Source: Solibacillus ferritrahens | GTDB lineage: Bacteria; Bacillota; Bacilli; Bacillales_A; Planococcaceae | NCBI RefSeq assembly: GCF_037027585.1 | Contig: NZ_JAXCLE010000011.1 | Location: 62,001 to 126,000 of the forward strand | DNA length: 64,000 nucleotides | Reading direction: 5' to 3' | In this document: piece by piece, positions 1-8,486 of the stretch | Position numbering within the stretch: the stretch's first letter is position 1 | Layout of the letters: the number at the start of each line of letters is the position of its first letter | Program-made: the position numbers and the translations under genes | Notes under the pieces: generated by a model | Told to the model about the DNA's origin: nothing | Seen by the model: only the letters and a program-made list of their open reading frames with translations | The model's database searches: none

Positions 1-1284
1 CCTTTCATATTGTGCGCGGTACCGTTGACATTCCCCTTCATAATATAGAAGCTGATACGGCTTTTGATCAATTGAAAAATCTTTCAACCTTTCCAAAAGA
101 AATTCAAATTGACCAGCTTCAATAAAGTGGGGAGCGAATTGCAATAATAATGTGATATAGTAATGTGGATTTTTTAGCTGTGCCGCATGTGTGACCGCCA
201 GTACACCTAAATTTTGATAAGCATAATACTCGGCTGCCTGTTCATGAAACTCCTCATATAAGTCCGGGTAGTATTCACTCAACCGCTGCTGCAGGAATTG
301 TTGGAACAATGCATGGAAACGATATTTTGTACCTCCTGCTAATGGTGTAATAAATGCAAGCTCATCTAATTTCGGCTTTACTTGTTCAATCCATTCAGGT
401 CCATATAACTCTGTAATTACCTCAAGCGAAATAACTTGATGAATACCAAGCTTTAAAAGCTGAAGCTGAAGCTGCTCGTCTAGTTTGTCGAACACTTCTG
501 CAGATAGATAGGCAAAAAAATTACCGACTGTTCCTTCTGCAATATCAACGAGCTGTTCGTGACTATACTTAGCCTTATAGCCAAGCAGCATAATTGCCAT
601 CGCCCAGCCTTCCGTCATCTGCATAATAAATTCACATTGTTCATCAGTTAATTGCCGTTCAAAAAAGGCCTCAAATAAATATTGAACATCATCTTCAGAA
701 AATATAAACTCCTGCTCTAAACATTCGATTAACTGATTATTCATCCGAAGCGTTAATAAACAGCTCCACTCCGGCATTTTCCTCGTTGCGACAATAATAT
801 GAAGATTGCCAGGTAAATATTGAAGTATTTGATTCATAACATAATTAATCGGAAATACATGTGAGACATGGTGATAATCGTCCAGCACAATTAAAAATGG
901 TTCTTTAATATCGTACAGCGCATTGGCAATTTGCTTTGAAAGCTGCAATAACTCTTCCATGTTATGAAACTTTACCGTGACATCCCATCCCTTTAGCTTT
1001 TCACCAAATGAAGGGAAGTGCTGCTGGATACTAAAAATGAAATGGCGTAAGAACGGAAATATTGAATCATCATCTGATGTTATTTGGTACCAGGCGCATT
1101 TTGTTTTTTGATCATTTATAAATTGACTAATAAGCGATGTTTTTCCATACCCTGCGCTACTATGTAAGATGGTACATTTTGCATGTGGCCAATCAGAAAG
1201 CTTTTTCATTAATTTTGCTCTTCTTAAATAGTTATTCGCCGGTGTCGGAGATATAAGTTTCGAGACAAAAATATGTTGCTCCAT
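1..1284 (-). CDS. MalT-like STAND-family transcriptional regulator, N-terminal part (partial)
   Basis: The frame is open from a start near 1284 to the left edge (428 codons), so the C-terminus is missing. The N-terminus resembles the ATPase part of MalT-type LuxR regulators: a Walker A-like stretch SSAGYGKTS about 50 residues in, and a Walker B-like segment ending VLDD. Family members bind ATP and an inducer, oligomerise, and activate transcription through a C-terminal LuxR helix-turn-helix, which would lie outside the window. The start is ambiguous: ATG at 1284 abuts a GGAAAGG, and an in-frame GTG lies at 1293. The inducer and targets cannot be inferred. Confidence 0.75.
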   Translation of the reverse strand, partial: MEQHIFVSKLISPTPANNYLRRAKLMKKLSDWPHAKCTILHSSAGYGKTSLISQFINDQKTKCAWYQITSDDDSIFPFLRHFIFSIQQHFPSFGEKLKGWDVTVKFHNMEELLQLSKQIANALYDIKEPFLIVLDDYHHVSHVFPINYVMNQILQYLPGNLHIIVATRKMPEWSCLLTLRMNNQLIECLEQEFIFSEDDVQYLFEAFFERQLTDEQCEFIMQMTEGWAMAIMLLGYKAKYSHEQLVDIAEGTVGNFFAYLSAEVFDKLDEQLQLQLLKLGIHQVISLEVITELYGPEWIEQVKPKLDELAFITPLAGGTKYRFHALFQQFLQQRLSEYYPDLYEEFHEQAAEYYAYQNLGVLAVTHAAQLKNPHYYITLLLQFAPHFIEAGQFEFLLERLKDFSIDQKPYQLLYYEGECQRYRAQYER

Positions 1285-1450
1285 CCTTTCCACCCCATCT
1301 ACAATTAATTACAAATATATTAACATAAAGCAGAAAAATATTCTTTTTAGTACAAAATTTTACACATAATAATTCTATACCAATAAGTTTATTAATAGAA
1401 TGTGCTGAATATTATAGATGTTTAAGAAAAAAGCTATTTCTACGGATAGA

Positions 1451-1633
1451 CTAGAATATTTTATCTAGAATTATTAATAAAATAAGTAAAGTTGCAGCAA
1501 CAGTCATAAAGCTGATTAAAATATAACCAATGATACGGATGGGCTTTGGCATTTGCTTCATATTATAGGAGCTTGGTGTACCCATATGTTTTTGATTGTA
1601 CTCATCTACATCATTAAATGGTTTTTTCTCCAA
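1451..1633 (-). CDS. Small single-pass membrane protein, unknown function (60 aa)
   Basis: A TTG start at 1633 is preceded by GGAGTGAG at good spacing; the longer open frame upstream to 1744 has no ribosome binding site and is probably not translated. The first 35 residues are polar (N-terminus MEKKPFNDVDEYNQKH), followed by one hydrophobic helix near residues 38-57 and a short charged tail. I do not recognise the family. It stands alone between the regulator and a small acidic ORF. Confidence 0.55.
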   Translation of the reverse strand: MEKKPFNDVDEYNQKHMGTPSSYNMKQMPKPIRIIGYILISFMTVAATLLILLIILDKIF

Positions 1634-1840
1634 TAAACTCACTCCATTTCTTTTTCTGTATCTACAGCTTTCAAGCAAAGAAAGTTTCAAAATCCCACTC
1701 CCTAAAATGTATGAAAATATGTATGAAAATATATTATTAAACATATTAATTTAAGATATGAAAGCGGAAACAGGCGCTGCAAATATATATTTAACAGCGT
1801 TTTATGAACCCCTATTCAATAAAAATACATAAATTTAAAC

Positions 1841-1869
1841 TTTACTTAATTTTCTGAATAATGTATAGT
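1841..1869 (+). promoter_or_regulatory. Sigma-A-type promoter for the 35-aa acidic ORF
   Basis: A -35 TTTACT at 1841-1846 and -10 TATAGT at 1864-1869 are separated by 17 bp. The expected transcription start is around 1876, so the mRNA leader would begin almost at the ribosome binding site. Confidence 0.6.
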
Positions 1870-1889
1870 TATAAAAAGGAGCTGATAAT

Positions 1890-1997
1890 ATGATCAACTA
1901 CACTTATTTAGCGACAGATGACAATGACGTATCCTACTTATTCGAAGACAATAATGATTTCTTCGATTTAGACAGCTTTGATGACAATGATTTTTAA
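1890..1997 (+). CDS. Very acidic 35-residue small protein
   Basis: ATG at 1890 follows AAAAGGAG with 8-nt spacing, and the ORF ends at TAA 1995-1997. The peptide has ten Asp and one Glu, no Lys or Arg, several Asn, and aromatic residues spaced through the acidic stretches (C-terminus DSFDDNDF). It has its own promoter and a strong terminator 35 bp downstream, so it is a compact single-gene unit rather than a chance ORF. I do not recognise the family. The composition would suit a disordered, metal-binding or nucleic-acid-mimicking peptide, but that is speculation. Confidence 0.6.
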   Translation: MINYTYLATDDNDVSYLFEDNNDFFDLDSFDDNDF

Positions 1998-2031
1998 AGA
2001 ACATCCATATGATTTGTGTTTGAATATATCG

Positions 2032-2075
2032 AAAAAGGATGTGGCGGACCATTAATTTCCCGCCACATCCTTTTT
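2032..2075. terminator. Bidirectional intrinsic terminator
   Basis: A perfect 16-bp stem (2032-2047 with 2060-2075, core GGATGTGGCGG) has a 12-nt loop and runs of A and T on the outer flanks, so it can act in both directions. It ends the small acidic gene from the left and the GNAT operon from the right. Confidence 0.9.
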
Positions 2076-2752
2076 TATTTTACATATTGAATAAACCATT
2101 CGTCCTGGTGTTTCTTCATTGAAATGCCAATATAACCTTGTTGGAGAAGCTGTTGTTGAGCATTTGTCTCAATCATTGAAACAAATCGTTCTTCAGCCCA
2201 TTGACGCTCTACTTCCAGCAGCTTTTTCATAAATACATAGCGCAATTTCCCACCGTACTTCAGCTTTAATGCAGCTATATGCATATTTTGTGAGAACTTG
2301 TCCTTCATACTCGCAATATTACCAGGCATCACTGTTGCACAGACAACATTATATTTTGCCGAATCTACTTGCTGCATAATAATGTCTGCCATTGTCCGTT
2401 GTAATCCAAAGCCTCTATATTGCGGATGTACATTTGAAATTTCCTGATAAAGCACCTTTTTGAGTTCGTCTTCTGTTTTTAAACCGATATCATACCCTAA
2501 ATGTTCTTCGTCAATGACCGGTTCAAGCAATGCCCTAAATGCAATTAGTTTCCCTTCGACGAAAACCCCAATCATAAGGCCATTTCCCTTTAATATAAAG
2601 ACTAATTCTCCTTCATCAAGCGGCTGTAAAATTGCTTTATCCGGCAATGCCTCTACAACTTGTTGCTGTAGGTCCATTAACTGAGGTATATAGGATTCAT
2701 TTAGTAATTTCACTTTAAATTCATCTCTGCCTAAAAATCCTGTCGCAATCAT
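2075..2752 (-). CDS. GNAT-family N-acyltransferase
   Basis: A 225-residue protein with a GNAT-like pattern: the VHPQYRGFGLQRTM segment is the acetyl-CoA pyrophosphate-binding motif A (R/Q-x-x-G-x-G/A). The start is placed at ATG 2752, which overlaps the stop of the upstream enolase-superfamily gene as TAATG, a layout typical of translational coupling; a longer frame from 2767 lacks a ribosome binding site. It is the last gene of a flavin reductase-enolase-GNAT operon. In Geobacillus a GNAT succinyltransferase works beside an N-succinylamino-acid racemase of the enolase superfamily, so an amino-acid acyltransferase role is possible. The substrate is unproven. Confidence 0.8.
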   Translation of the reverse strand: MIATGFLGRDEFKVKLLNESYIPQLMDLQQQVVEALPDKAILQPLDEGELVFILKGNGLMIGVFVEGKLIAFRALLEPVIDEEHLGYDIGLKTEDELKKVLYQEISNVHPQYRGFGLQRTMADIIMQQVDSAKYNVVCATVMPGNIASMKDKFSQNMHIAALKLKYGGKLRYVFMKKLLEVERQWAEERFVSMIETNAQQQLLQQGYIGISMKKHQDEWFIQYVK

Positions 2753-3864
2753 TATCGCACCACACATTTTTCACGTGTCAGTTCAGCCAAAATAGCCTCA
2801 TCCACATCCACGCCTAATCCTGCTCGTTCATTTAACTGGATAAACGGTACATTATATTGAAGGTTCCCAATATCTTTAGAAAACTTTAATGGTCCTGTTA
2901 ATTCAACACTTGTAAATACTTTATTTGAAAATGCTACATGGAATCCTGCAGCTGATCCGACTGATGATTCAACCATTGAGCCGATTTGACATTCAATGCC
3001 TGCCATTTCCGCCATATGAGCAAGCTTCATTGCAGGATACATCCCGCCACACTTCATTAATTTTATATTTACTTTATCCGCAGCACGTTTTGCTATGATT
3101 TCCCGCATCTCTCGGACACCGCGTAATCCTTCATCAATCATGACAGGGATGGATGTTTTTGATTTAATTTCAACCATGCCATCAATATCATCAGCACGTA
3201 CCGGCTGCTCCAGCCAATCAATTTTTAAATGTTCAAGTTCGCGTACTGCCTGCATTGTTGTTGAGCTATTTATCCACCCTTGGTTAACGTCCACTCGAAT
3301 TGCAATATCGTTGCCGACTTTCTCACGGACCGCTTTAATACGCGCTACATCACTAGCTACATCACGACCTACTTTCATTTTGAATGAGTTATACCCTTCA
3401 TTAACGCGCTCAGCTGCTTCAGTCGCCATCTTTTCAGGGGTACCGATACTTAGTACATGCGTAATTGGGAACTTTTCATAATAGCGGCCACCTGTTAATT
3501 GATACGCCGGCACACCCAGCTTCTTCCCTACTAAATCAAAGCACGCAATATCAATAGCTGCCTTTGCTGCTGGTGCACTATAAATCAATGCATCCATTTT
3601 GGCATGGACCTTTTCAAAATTCATCGGATTTCTCCCGATCATTGCAGGAGCTAATGTATTTTTTAATACTGCAAAAGTACCTTCCAATGTTTCACCCGTA
3701 ACATGTTCATCTGGTACCGCTTCTCCCCAGCCTACTAATCCGCATTCTGTCGTCATCTTTACAATAATCGATGGCATATTTGGATATGTACCGTAGCTTA
3801 CGATAAATGGTTCGATTAATGGTAATTCAATATTAAATAATTCAATGCTTTTAATTTTCAACAT
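2752..3864 (-). CDS. Enolase-superfamily enzyme (mandelate racemase/muconate lactonizing; dipeptide epimerase-like)
   Basis: 370 residues with the full muconate-lactonizing-subgroup signature: the KMKVG motif (KxK base), metal ligands in RVDVNQGW, EQP and IDEG, and a second catalytic Lys in NIKLMKCGG. These enzymes abstract the alpha proton of a carboxylate and either epimerise, racemise or cycloisomerise it. The capping-domain stretch SAPAAKAAIDIACFDL is typical of dipeptide epimerases and N-acylamino-acid racemases. A good AGGAGG lies ahead of ATG 3864. It sits between a flavin reductase and a GNAT enzyme in one leftward operon. The exact reaction cannot be read from sequence alone. Confidence 0.85.
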   Translation of the reverse strand: MLKIKSIELFNIELPLIEPFIVSYGTYPNMPSIIVKMTTECGLVGWGEAVPDEHVTGETLEGTFAVLKNTLAPAMIGRNPMNFEKVHAKMDALIYSAPAAKAAIDIACFDLVGKKLGVPAYQLTGGRYYEKFPITHVLSIGTPEKMATEAAERVNEGYNSFKMKVGRDVASDVARIKAVREKVGNDIAIRVDVNQGWINSSTTMQAVRELEHLKIDWLEQPVRADDIDGMVEIKSKTSIPVMIDEGLRGVREMREIIAKRAADKVNIKLMKCGGMYPAMKLAHMAEMAGIECQIGSMVESSVGSAAGFHVAFSNKVFTSVELTGPLKFSKDIGNLQYNVPFIQLNERAGLGVDVDEAILAELTREKCVVR

Positions 3865-3884
3865 ATATTTTCCTCCTATATATT

Positions 3885-3898
3885 CCTCGGTGTAATTG
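3885..3898 (-). repeat. Motif CAATTACRCCGAGG next to a ribosome binding site, copy 1
   Basis: On the minus strand CAATTACACCGAGG lies just ahead of the AGGAGG of the enolase-family gene. A second copy with one difference occurs ahead of tctB at 38797-38810. It may be a dispersed intergenic element or mRNA leader element. Confidence 0.4.
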
Positions 3899-3939
3899 CA
3901 TTTGAATTCGGCAAGTGTTTCAACACCTCATGAATGAAG

Positions 3940-4551
3940 TTAAAGCGGACGCTTAATTGTGAATTGCTCACCGATTTTCGCATAATCATTACCAGCTAAA
4001 CGACTTATAGCAGCTAGCTCTTGTGGATCGATCCGGCCATTTTCATAGATACTTTCTTCTATATGATAATACACAACTTTTCCAATAATCAGGTCACAGC
4101 CTGGGTTATTTTCTCCCCCACCAAGCTCTAATGAGGTTTCTAATTCGCATTCGAAGCGAACTTTGGCCTCTTTTACTCCAGGAACACCGATTTTTGTACT
4201 TTCAACCAATGTCATCCCTGCGATCTCCACTTCACTTTCCTCTGGAGGTAAGCTCGCTGCCGTTTTATTTACCTTTTCAACATTGTCTGTATCGACTATA
4301 TGCACAACAAATTGACGGTTGGCTAGAATGTTTCTTGCAGTATCCTTCATTTCCCCTTGCTTACGCTGAACGCTTACCGAAATCATCGGGGGATTTGAAG
4401 ATACAATATTAAAAAAGCTAAACGGTGCTGCATTGACCACACCTTCTTCTGTTACCGAAGTCACAAAGGCAATTGGTCTCGGGATAATCGAACCAATTAA
4501 AAATTTATAATTTTCACGTTCTGATAATTGTTGGGGATCTATTTTTCTCAT
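3940..4551 (-). CDS. Flavin reductase-like (FMN-binding split-barrel) protein
   Basis: 203 residues. The N-terminal stretch NYKFLIGSIIPRPIAFVTS and the following AAPFSFFNIVSSNPPMISVS match the FMN-binding split-barrel flavin reductase family, which binds FMN and often supplies reduced flavin to a partner oxygenase. No obvious monooxygenase partner is adjacent; two flavin-dependent monooxygenases lie far away at 45-48 kb. It is the first gene of an operon with the enolase-family and GNAT genes, about 75 bp upstream of the former. An AGAGGCG precedes the ATG. Confidence 0.85.
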   Translation of the reverse strand: MRKIDPQQLSERENYKFLIGSIIPRPIAFVTSVTEEGVVNAAPFSFFNIVSSNPPMISVSVQRKQGEMKDTARNILANRQFVVHIVDTDNVEKVNKTAASLPPEESEVEIAGMTLVESTKIGVPGVKEAKVRFECELETSLELGGGENNPGCDLIIGKVVYYHIEESIYENGRIDPQELAAISRLAGNDYAKIGEQFTIKRPL

Positions 4552-4584
4552 AATAATTTCGCCTCTTTTCTAATCACTATTTTG

Positions 4585-4613
4585 ACTTTAGAGAACAGTT
4601 CGTGGCTCGTCAA
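4585..4613 (-). promoter_or_regulatory. Promoter of the flavin reductase operon
   Basis: On the minus strand TTGACG (4608-4613) and TAAAGT (4585-4590) are separated by exactly 17 bp, about 35 bp upstream of the flavin reductase start. Confidence 0.6.
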
Positions 4614-4619
4614 ATAATT

Positions 4620-5270
4620 TTATTTCTATTCAAAAAGAGTATCAGTATTTTTATACAAACTCATTTTCAGCATTATTTCGAACCGTTATTCAGTAAAATA
4701 ATGTAAAAAACCACTAAGAAATCCGAAAAGTAACTACCTCCTTTGTTAAATTTATTTCTTTTTTAACCCAAAATCTTTAGCGAAACGTCCTATATTCTAT
4801 CTTTTTCAAACTGTTATAAACAGTTGCATAATTAGTATCTATTATAAGAGAAAAGCTATTTGTTTTTAAATCCCCCCCTCTAAAACGTTGATTTATCAAT
4901 GCATAAAGCCATTGGGTGTCTCCCCGTTGTGTATTAGTCACTGTTATAATATAAAATTTAAAAATTCAGCACCTAACATAACCAAAACAATTAGTAGAAT
5001 TTTGATGCATAAGTTAGCTAATTTAGTTGTTTAATTAGAAGATTCATTAACTTACAATATTATCCTTCTCTCCAAGCCCGTTAGTAACCATCATTATTCT
5101 ACAACTAACAAAACCTTGATTTATCAAGGTTATGATGTGTTTTTCCGCAGTAAAAATTATTGCATCAAGTACGATTTTACTACCGAAAAGAGAAATATAT
5201 GTTTTTTCAAGATAATTTTATTTTATATATTTCACTTGCACAAAATAATAAATTAATGTTAAGTTTATGT
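4620..5270. other. Long AT-rich intergenic region without a gene
   Basis: No ORF with a ribosome binding site is visible. The only structure I see is a repeated 12-bp palindrome, TTGATTTATCAA, at 4888-4899 and 5116-5127; the second copy extends to a 9-bp stem hairpin (5112-5131). Confidence 0.5.
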
Positions 5271-5273
5271 ACA

Positions 5274-5310
5274 TGAACGTTCAAACATTTGACACATCTA
5301 CTTTAAGTAG
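5274..5310 (+). promoter_or_regulatory. Promoter and operator-like palindromes ahead of the OFA transporter
   Basis: A perfect palindrome TGAACGTTCA (5274-5283) lies just upstream of a -35 TTGACA (5289-5294). A second dyad CTACTTTAAGTAG (5298-5310) fills the space before a poor -10. The arrangement suggests a regulated promoter; the regulator is unknown. Confidence 0.45.
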
Positions 5311-5358
5311 AAAATTATCGTAAAATCGATATTTTAATAGGTGTGAGGGGGAAATTAT

Positions 5359-6633
5359 ATGAAAAAAAATCGTTGGTTAATTGCAGCATCTGCCATTGCT
5401 ATCCACCTTTCAATCGGTGGTGCGTATGCATATAGTGTGTATAAAAATCCAATCGCAACAGAACTCGGTTGGGATGCATCACAAATCACTATTGCTTTTA
5501 CAATTATGATGGGACTAGCTGGTTTTGCTGCAGCATTATTTGGTAGCACAGTAGAAAAGTTAGGACCGAGAAAAGCAGCGATGGTTGCGGCGGTACTATT
5601 CGGTTTAGGACAAGGTGGCGCAGGTATTGCGATTGCTATGGATTCAGTTGTTTTATATTGGCTAACATACGGGTTACTAAGCGGTCTCGGGATGGGGATT
5701 GGTTATATTGCTCCGGTATCAACGCTTGTTAAATGGTTCCCTAATCGTCGTGGTTTAGCGACAGGGATGGCTGTATTAGGATTTGGATCTGGTGCATTAA
5801 TCACCGCGCCAGTCGCTGCAAACTTAATGCAGGCTGTAGGGATTTCAAATACGTATTATATTTTAGGGATAAGTTATTTTCTATTAATGATTGCAGGGGC
5901 ACTTTATATTGCTCCACCTAAACCAGGTGAAGTAGAAGACATGGTTGCTACAGGAAAAGCAAAATCACAAGAAATTGCACAAATGTCTGCTCGTGAAGCA
6001 GTTCGTACAAAGCAATTCTGGATGCTTTGGTCTATGCACTTAATTAACGTAACTTCTGGTTTAATGATGATTTCAGTAGCTTCTCCAATGGCACAGGAAA
6101 TTGCTGGGCTGTCAGTAGCTGCTGCTGCAACTATGGTTGGTTTGATGGGACTATTTAATGGTGGTGGTCGCTTACTTTGGGCAGCTGGGTCAGATTATAT
6201 CGGACGCTCCAATGTGTTTGTTATTTTCTTCACGATTCAGTTAATTGCTTTTATTACATTACCGTTTACGACAAACGCTATTCTATTGCAGGTATTCATA
6301 TTCTTAGTAGTTAGTTGTTATGGCGGTGGTTTCTCGAACTTACCGGCATTCGCAAGTGATTTATTCGGCACGAAGCAACTTGGGGTTATTCATGGCTATT
6401 TATTAACTACATGGTCACTTGGTGGTATTTTTGGTCCGATTATCGTATCAACAATTCACGAAGCGACAAACAGTTATATTCCAGTATTCTATCTATTCAG
6501 CTTCTTAATCGCTATTTCATTAGGTATTTCTTTACTATTACGTTCTGATTTAAACAAATTGAAAAAACAGCGTGTAAAAGAAGAGGAACAAAGCAAACAC
6601 AAAGGGAAACAGGGAGCAGCTGCTCATTCATAA
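5359..6633 (+). CDS. OFA-family MFS transporter (oxalate/formate antiporter-like)
   Basis: 424 residues with 12 predicted membrane helices. The N-terminus RWLIAASAIAIHLSIGGAYA and the following YSVYKNP, the loop KLGPRKAAM, and the CYGGGFSNLPAFASDLFG segment are hallmarks of the OFA group of the major facilitator superfamily, which exchange small carboxylates such as oxalate, formate or pyruvate. A Lys-rich cytoplasmic tail ends the protein. ATG 5359 follows GAGGGGG. It is monocistronic, with a regulated-looking promoter upstream and a strong terminator downstream. The substrate is not determined. Confidence 0.88.
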   Translation: MKKNRWLIAASAIAIHLSIGGAYAYSVYKNPIATELGWDASQITIAFTIMMGLAGFAAALFGSTVEKLGPRKAAMVAAVLFGLGQGGAGIAIAMDSVVLYWLTYGLLSGLGMGIGYIAPVSTLVKWFPNRRGLATGMAVLGFGSGALITAPVAANLMQAVGISNTYYILGISYFLLMIAGALYIAPPKPGEVEDMVATGKAKSQEIAQMSAREAVRTKQFWMLWSMHLINVTSGLMMISVASPMAQEIAGLSVAAAATMVGLMGLFNGGGRLLWAAGSDYIGRSNVFVIFFTIQLIAFITLPFTTNAILLQVFIFLVVSCYGGGFSNLPAFASDLFGTKQLGVIHGYLLTTWSLGGIFGPIIVSTIHEATNSYIPVFYLFSFLIAISLGISLLLRSDLNKLKKQRVKEEEQSKHKGKQGAAAHS

Positions 6634-6647
6634 GGGGTTTTAATAGA

Positions 6648-6687
6648 GATGATTCGGAAGTCACAAACTTCCGAATCATCTTTTTTT
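6648..6687 (+). terminator. Intrinsic terminator of the OFA transporter
   Basis: A perfect 14-bp stem (6648-6661 with 6667-6680, core GATTCGGAAGT) with a 5-nt loop is followed by seven T. Confidence 0.95.
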
Positions 6688-6723
6688 CATGGTATGATTG
6701 TTTCAATAAAACTCGAGCGAGGG

Positions 6724-7164
6724 ATGAAATTGCTTTTTACAATTACGCTTTATTTACATATTTTAAGTGTCATCGTTGCTACTGGCCCACTGTTCGCAAT
6801 TTTTCCCATATTAAAACGCATGGAAAAGGCACAAACCCAAGATCTTTCTAGCTATATTACAGCGTTGCAAGGTTTGCTAAGAGCTGTTGCAAACGGTGGA
6901 CATTTCATTGTGCCAACCGGGTTAGTTTTAATTTACTTTAGTGGGTGGTCCTGGACATCCCCTTGGCTTATTGTGACGTATATCGTTATGGGCTTTTCTT
7001 TATATTTTATGGCCCTCGCTTTTAAGCCTGCCTTGAATTTTGCCAACAGTGCAGAGTTTAAAAAAGAACAGTTTATTCATATGATGAAAAGCGCTACATG
7101 GAAATATATCTTTTTAATGGGATTCTTTCTTTGGCTTATGGTCGCAAAACCTGACTTTTGGTGA
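6724..7164 (+). CDS. Four-helix membrane protein, unknown function (DUF2269-like)
   Basis: About 146 residues with four hydrophobic helices and the N-terminus MKLLFTITLYLHILSVIV. The pattern recalls small predicted integral membrane proteins of the DUF2269 type, but that is a weak match from memory. The open frame extends upstream into the preceding terminator, so the real start must be later. ATG 6724 directly abuts GAGGG, while TTG 6730 has better spacing from the same site; either could be used. The gene's own terminator overlaps its stop codon. Confidence 0.65.
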   Translation: MKLLFTITLYLHILSVIVATGPLFAIFPILKRMEKAQTQDLSSYITALQGLLRAVANGGHFIVPTGLVLIYFSGWSWTSPWLIVTYIVMGFSLYFMALAFKPALNFANSAEFKKEQFIHMMKSATWKYIFLMGFFLWLMVAKPDFW

Positions 7165-7180
7165 TATAGTCGGGTTTTTT
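7147..7180 (+). terminator. Intrinsic terminator overlapping the stop codon
   Basis: AAACCTGACT (7147-7156) pairs with AGTCGGGTTT (7168-7177) with one wobble, followed by T residues. The stop codon of the membrane protein lies in the loop. Confidence 0.75.
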
Positions 7181-7269
7181 CTCGTTTTTACGGGGATTAC
7201 CTCTATTAATCTTGAAAATAAGAGTGGTACAATCACTAAAAAGATATGCTTTTTTAGGGAGGGATTTTC

Positions 7270-8457
7270 ATAAATCGTCAACATATAAGTGTAATTTTAG
7301 GGGGAATTCTATTTTTAGCTGTTGCTATGGGTATTAGCCGCTTTGCTTTCACGCCGATTTTACCATTCATGCGGGTCGATGAAAATTTGTCCTTCACACA
7401 AGGCGGCTGGCTCGCTTCAAGCAATTATATTGGCTATTTTATCGGGGCATTATGGGCCGGCTTTATTTATAAATCAAAAAAGAACTTTCTAGTATTAAAT
7501 GTTATCATGAATGTTACTTCGATTCTTTTAATGGGATTAATAGATTCATACATCATTTGGATCATGTTACGTTTTATCGCTGGCTTAACGAGCGGCTTTA
7601 TCTTTGTTCTGACATTAAGCATCGTGATGGATTATTTGGCAGCTCATTTACTAACGCGCTGGAGTGGTTATTTATTTAGTGGGATCGGCATTGGCATTGC
7701 GTTATCGGGACTTTTAGTACCATTCTTTGAAACAAGTTTCCGCTGGCAAGGTTCTTGGCTTGGACTCGGTTTGTTATCCGCATTGTTTTTAGCGACGACA
7801 CAATTTTTATGGCGTCATTTACAAGTACTTAATCACGTAAAGGCACCAAAATCCGAGGATAGCAATATTTGGCGCGGCTTCATGCCATGGCTGATTATTG
7901 CATATGGCTTAGAAGGATTGGGTTATATTATCACAGGGACTTTTCTTGTGGACATTATATATAATATCGAGGCACTTAGTGCATATGCAGGCTATAGTTG
8001 GGTATTGGCTGGACTGGCTGCCATTCCATCTGCACCGATTTGGATGAAATTGATGTCCCGTTTTTCAACGATTTCTATGCTGGCTTTAGCCTATGCATTG
8101 CAAATAATCGGTATCCTGCTTCCTGTTCTTTCACAATCTGTTTGGAGCGTATTGTTGTCGGCCATTTCATTTGGTTTTACATTTGTTGGACTCGTTACTA
8201 TGTCAACAGCATACGCAAGACAGTTATATCCAAAGCAAAGTGCCTACGTTGTTTCCATACTGACAACCTTTTATGCCATCGGACAAATAATAGGTCCTGT
8301 TATTGCGGGTCGTTTGGAAACTTATTTCCTAACATATAAAGCACCCCTCCTTTTTGCTGGAGGAACAGTCACATTAGCTCTTATAATATTACTGGCCGGG
8401 TATTTTTATAGTAGGAAAAAGCCTGTACCCGTTGGTAATGAAATGGTGCAACCCTAG
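7270..8457 (+). CDS. YbfB/YjiJ-type MFS transporter with an apparent ATA start codon
   Basis: The first in-frame ATG (7327) would cut the first membrane helix in half. Upstream the frame reads, from ATA 7270, (M)NRQHISVILGGILFLAVA and then MGISRFAFTPILPFM, a complete first helix with the GISRFA motif of the YbfB/YjiJ MFS family. A strong AGGGAGG lies 8-12 nt ahead of this ATA, so ATA (perhaps a mutated ATG) or a nearby ATT is the likely initiation site. About 395 residues and 12 helices. Family substrates are poorly known; sugar or drug efflux has been proposed for relatives. Confidence 0.8.
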   Translation: MNRQHISVILGGILFLAVAMGISRFAFTPILPFMRVDENLSFTQGGWLASSNYIGYFIGALWAGFIYKSKKNFLVLNVIMNVTSILLMGLIDSYIIWIMLRFIAGLTSGFIFVLTLSIVMDYLAAHLLTRWSGYLFSGIGIGIALSGLLVPFFETSFRWQGSWLGLGLLSALFLATTQFLWRHLQVLNHVKAPKSEDSNIWRGFMPWLIIAYGLEGLGYIITGTFLVDIIYNIEALSAYAGYSWVLAGLAAIPSAPIWMKLMSRFSTISMLALAYALQIIGILLPVLSQSVWSVLLSAISFGFTFVGLVTMSTAYARQLYPKQSAYVVSILTTFYAIGQIIGPVIAGRLETYFLTYKAPLLFAGGTVTLALIILLAGYFYSRKKPVPVGNEMVQP

Positions 8458-8486
8458 TATTATAAAAAATGAAATGAGATGAAATA

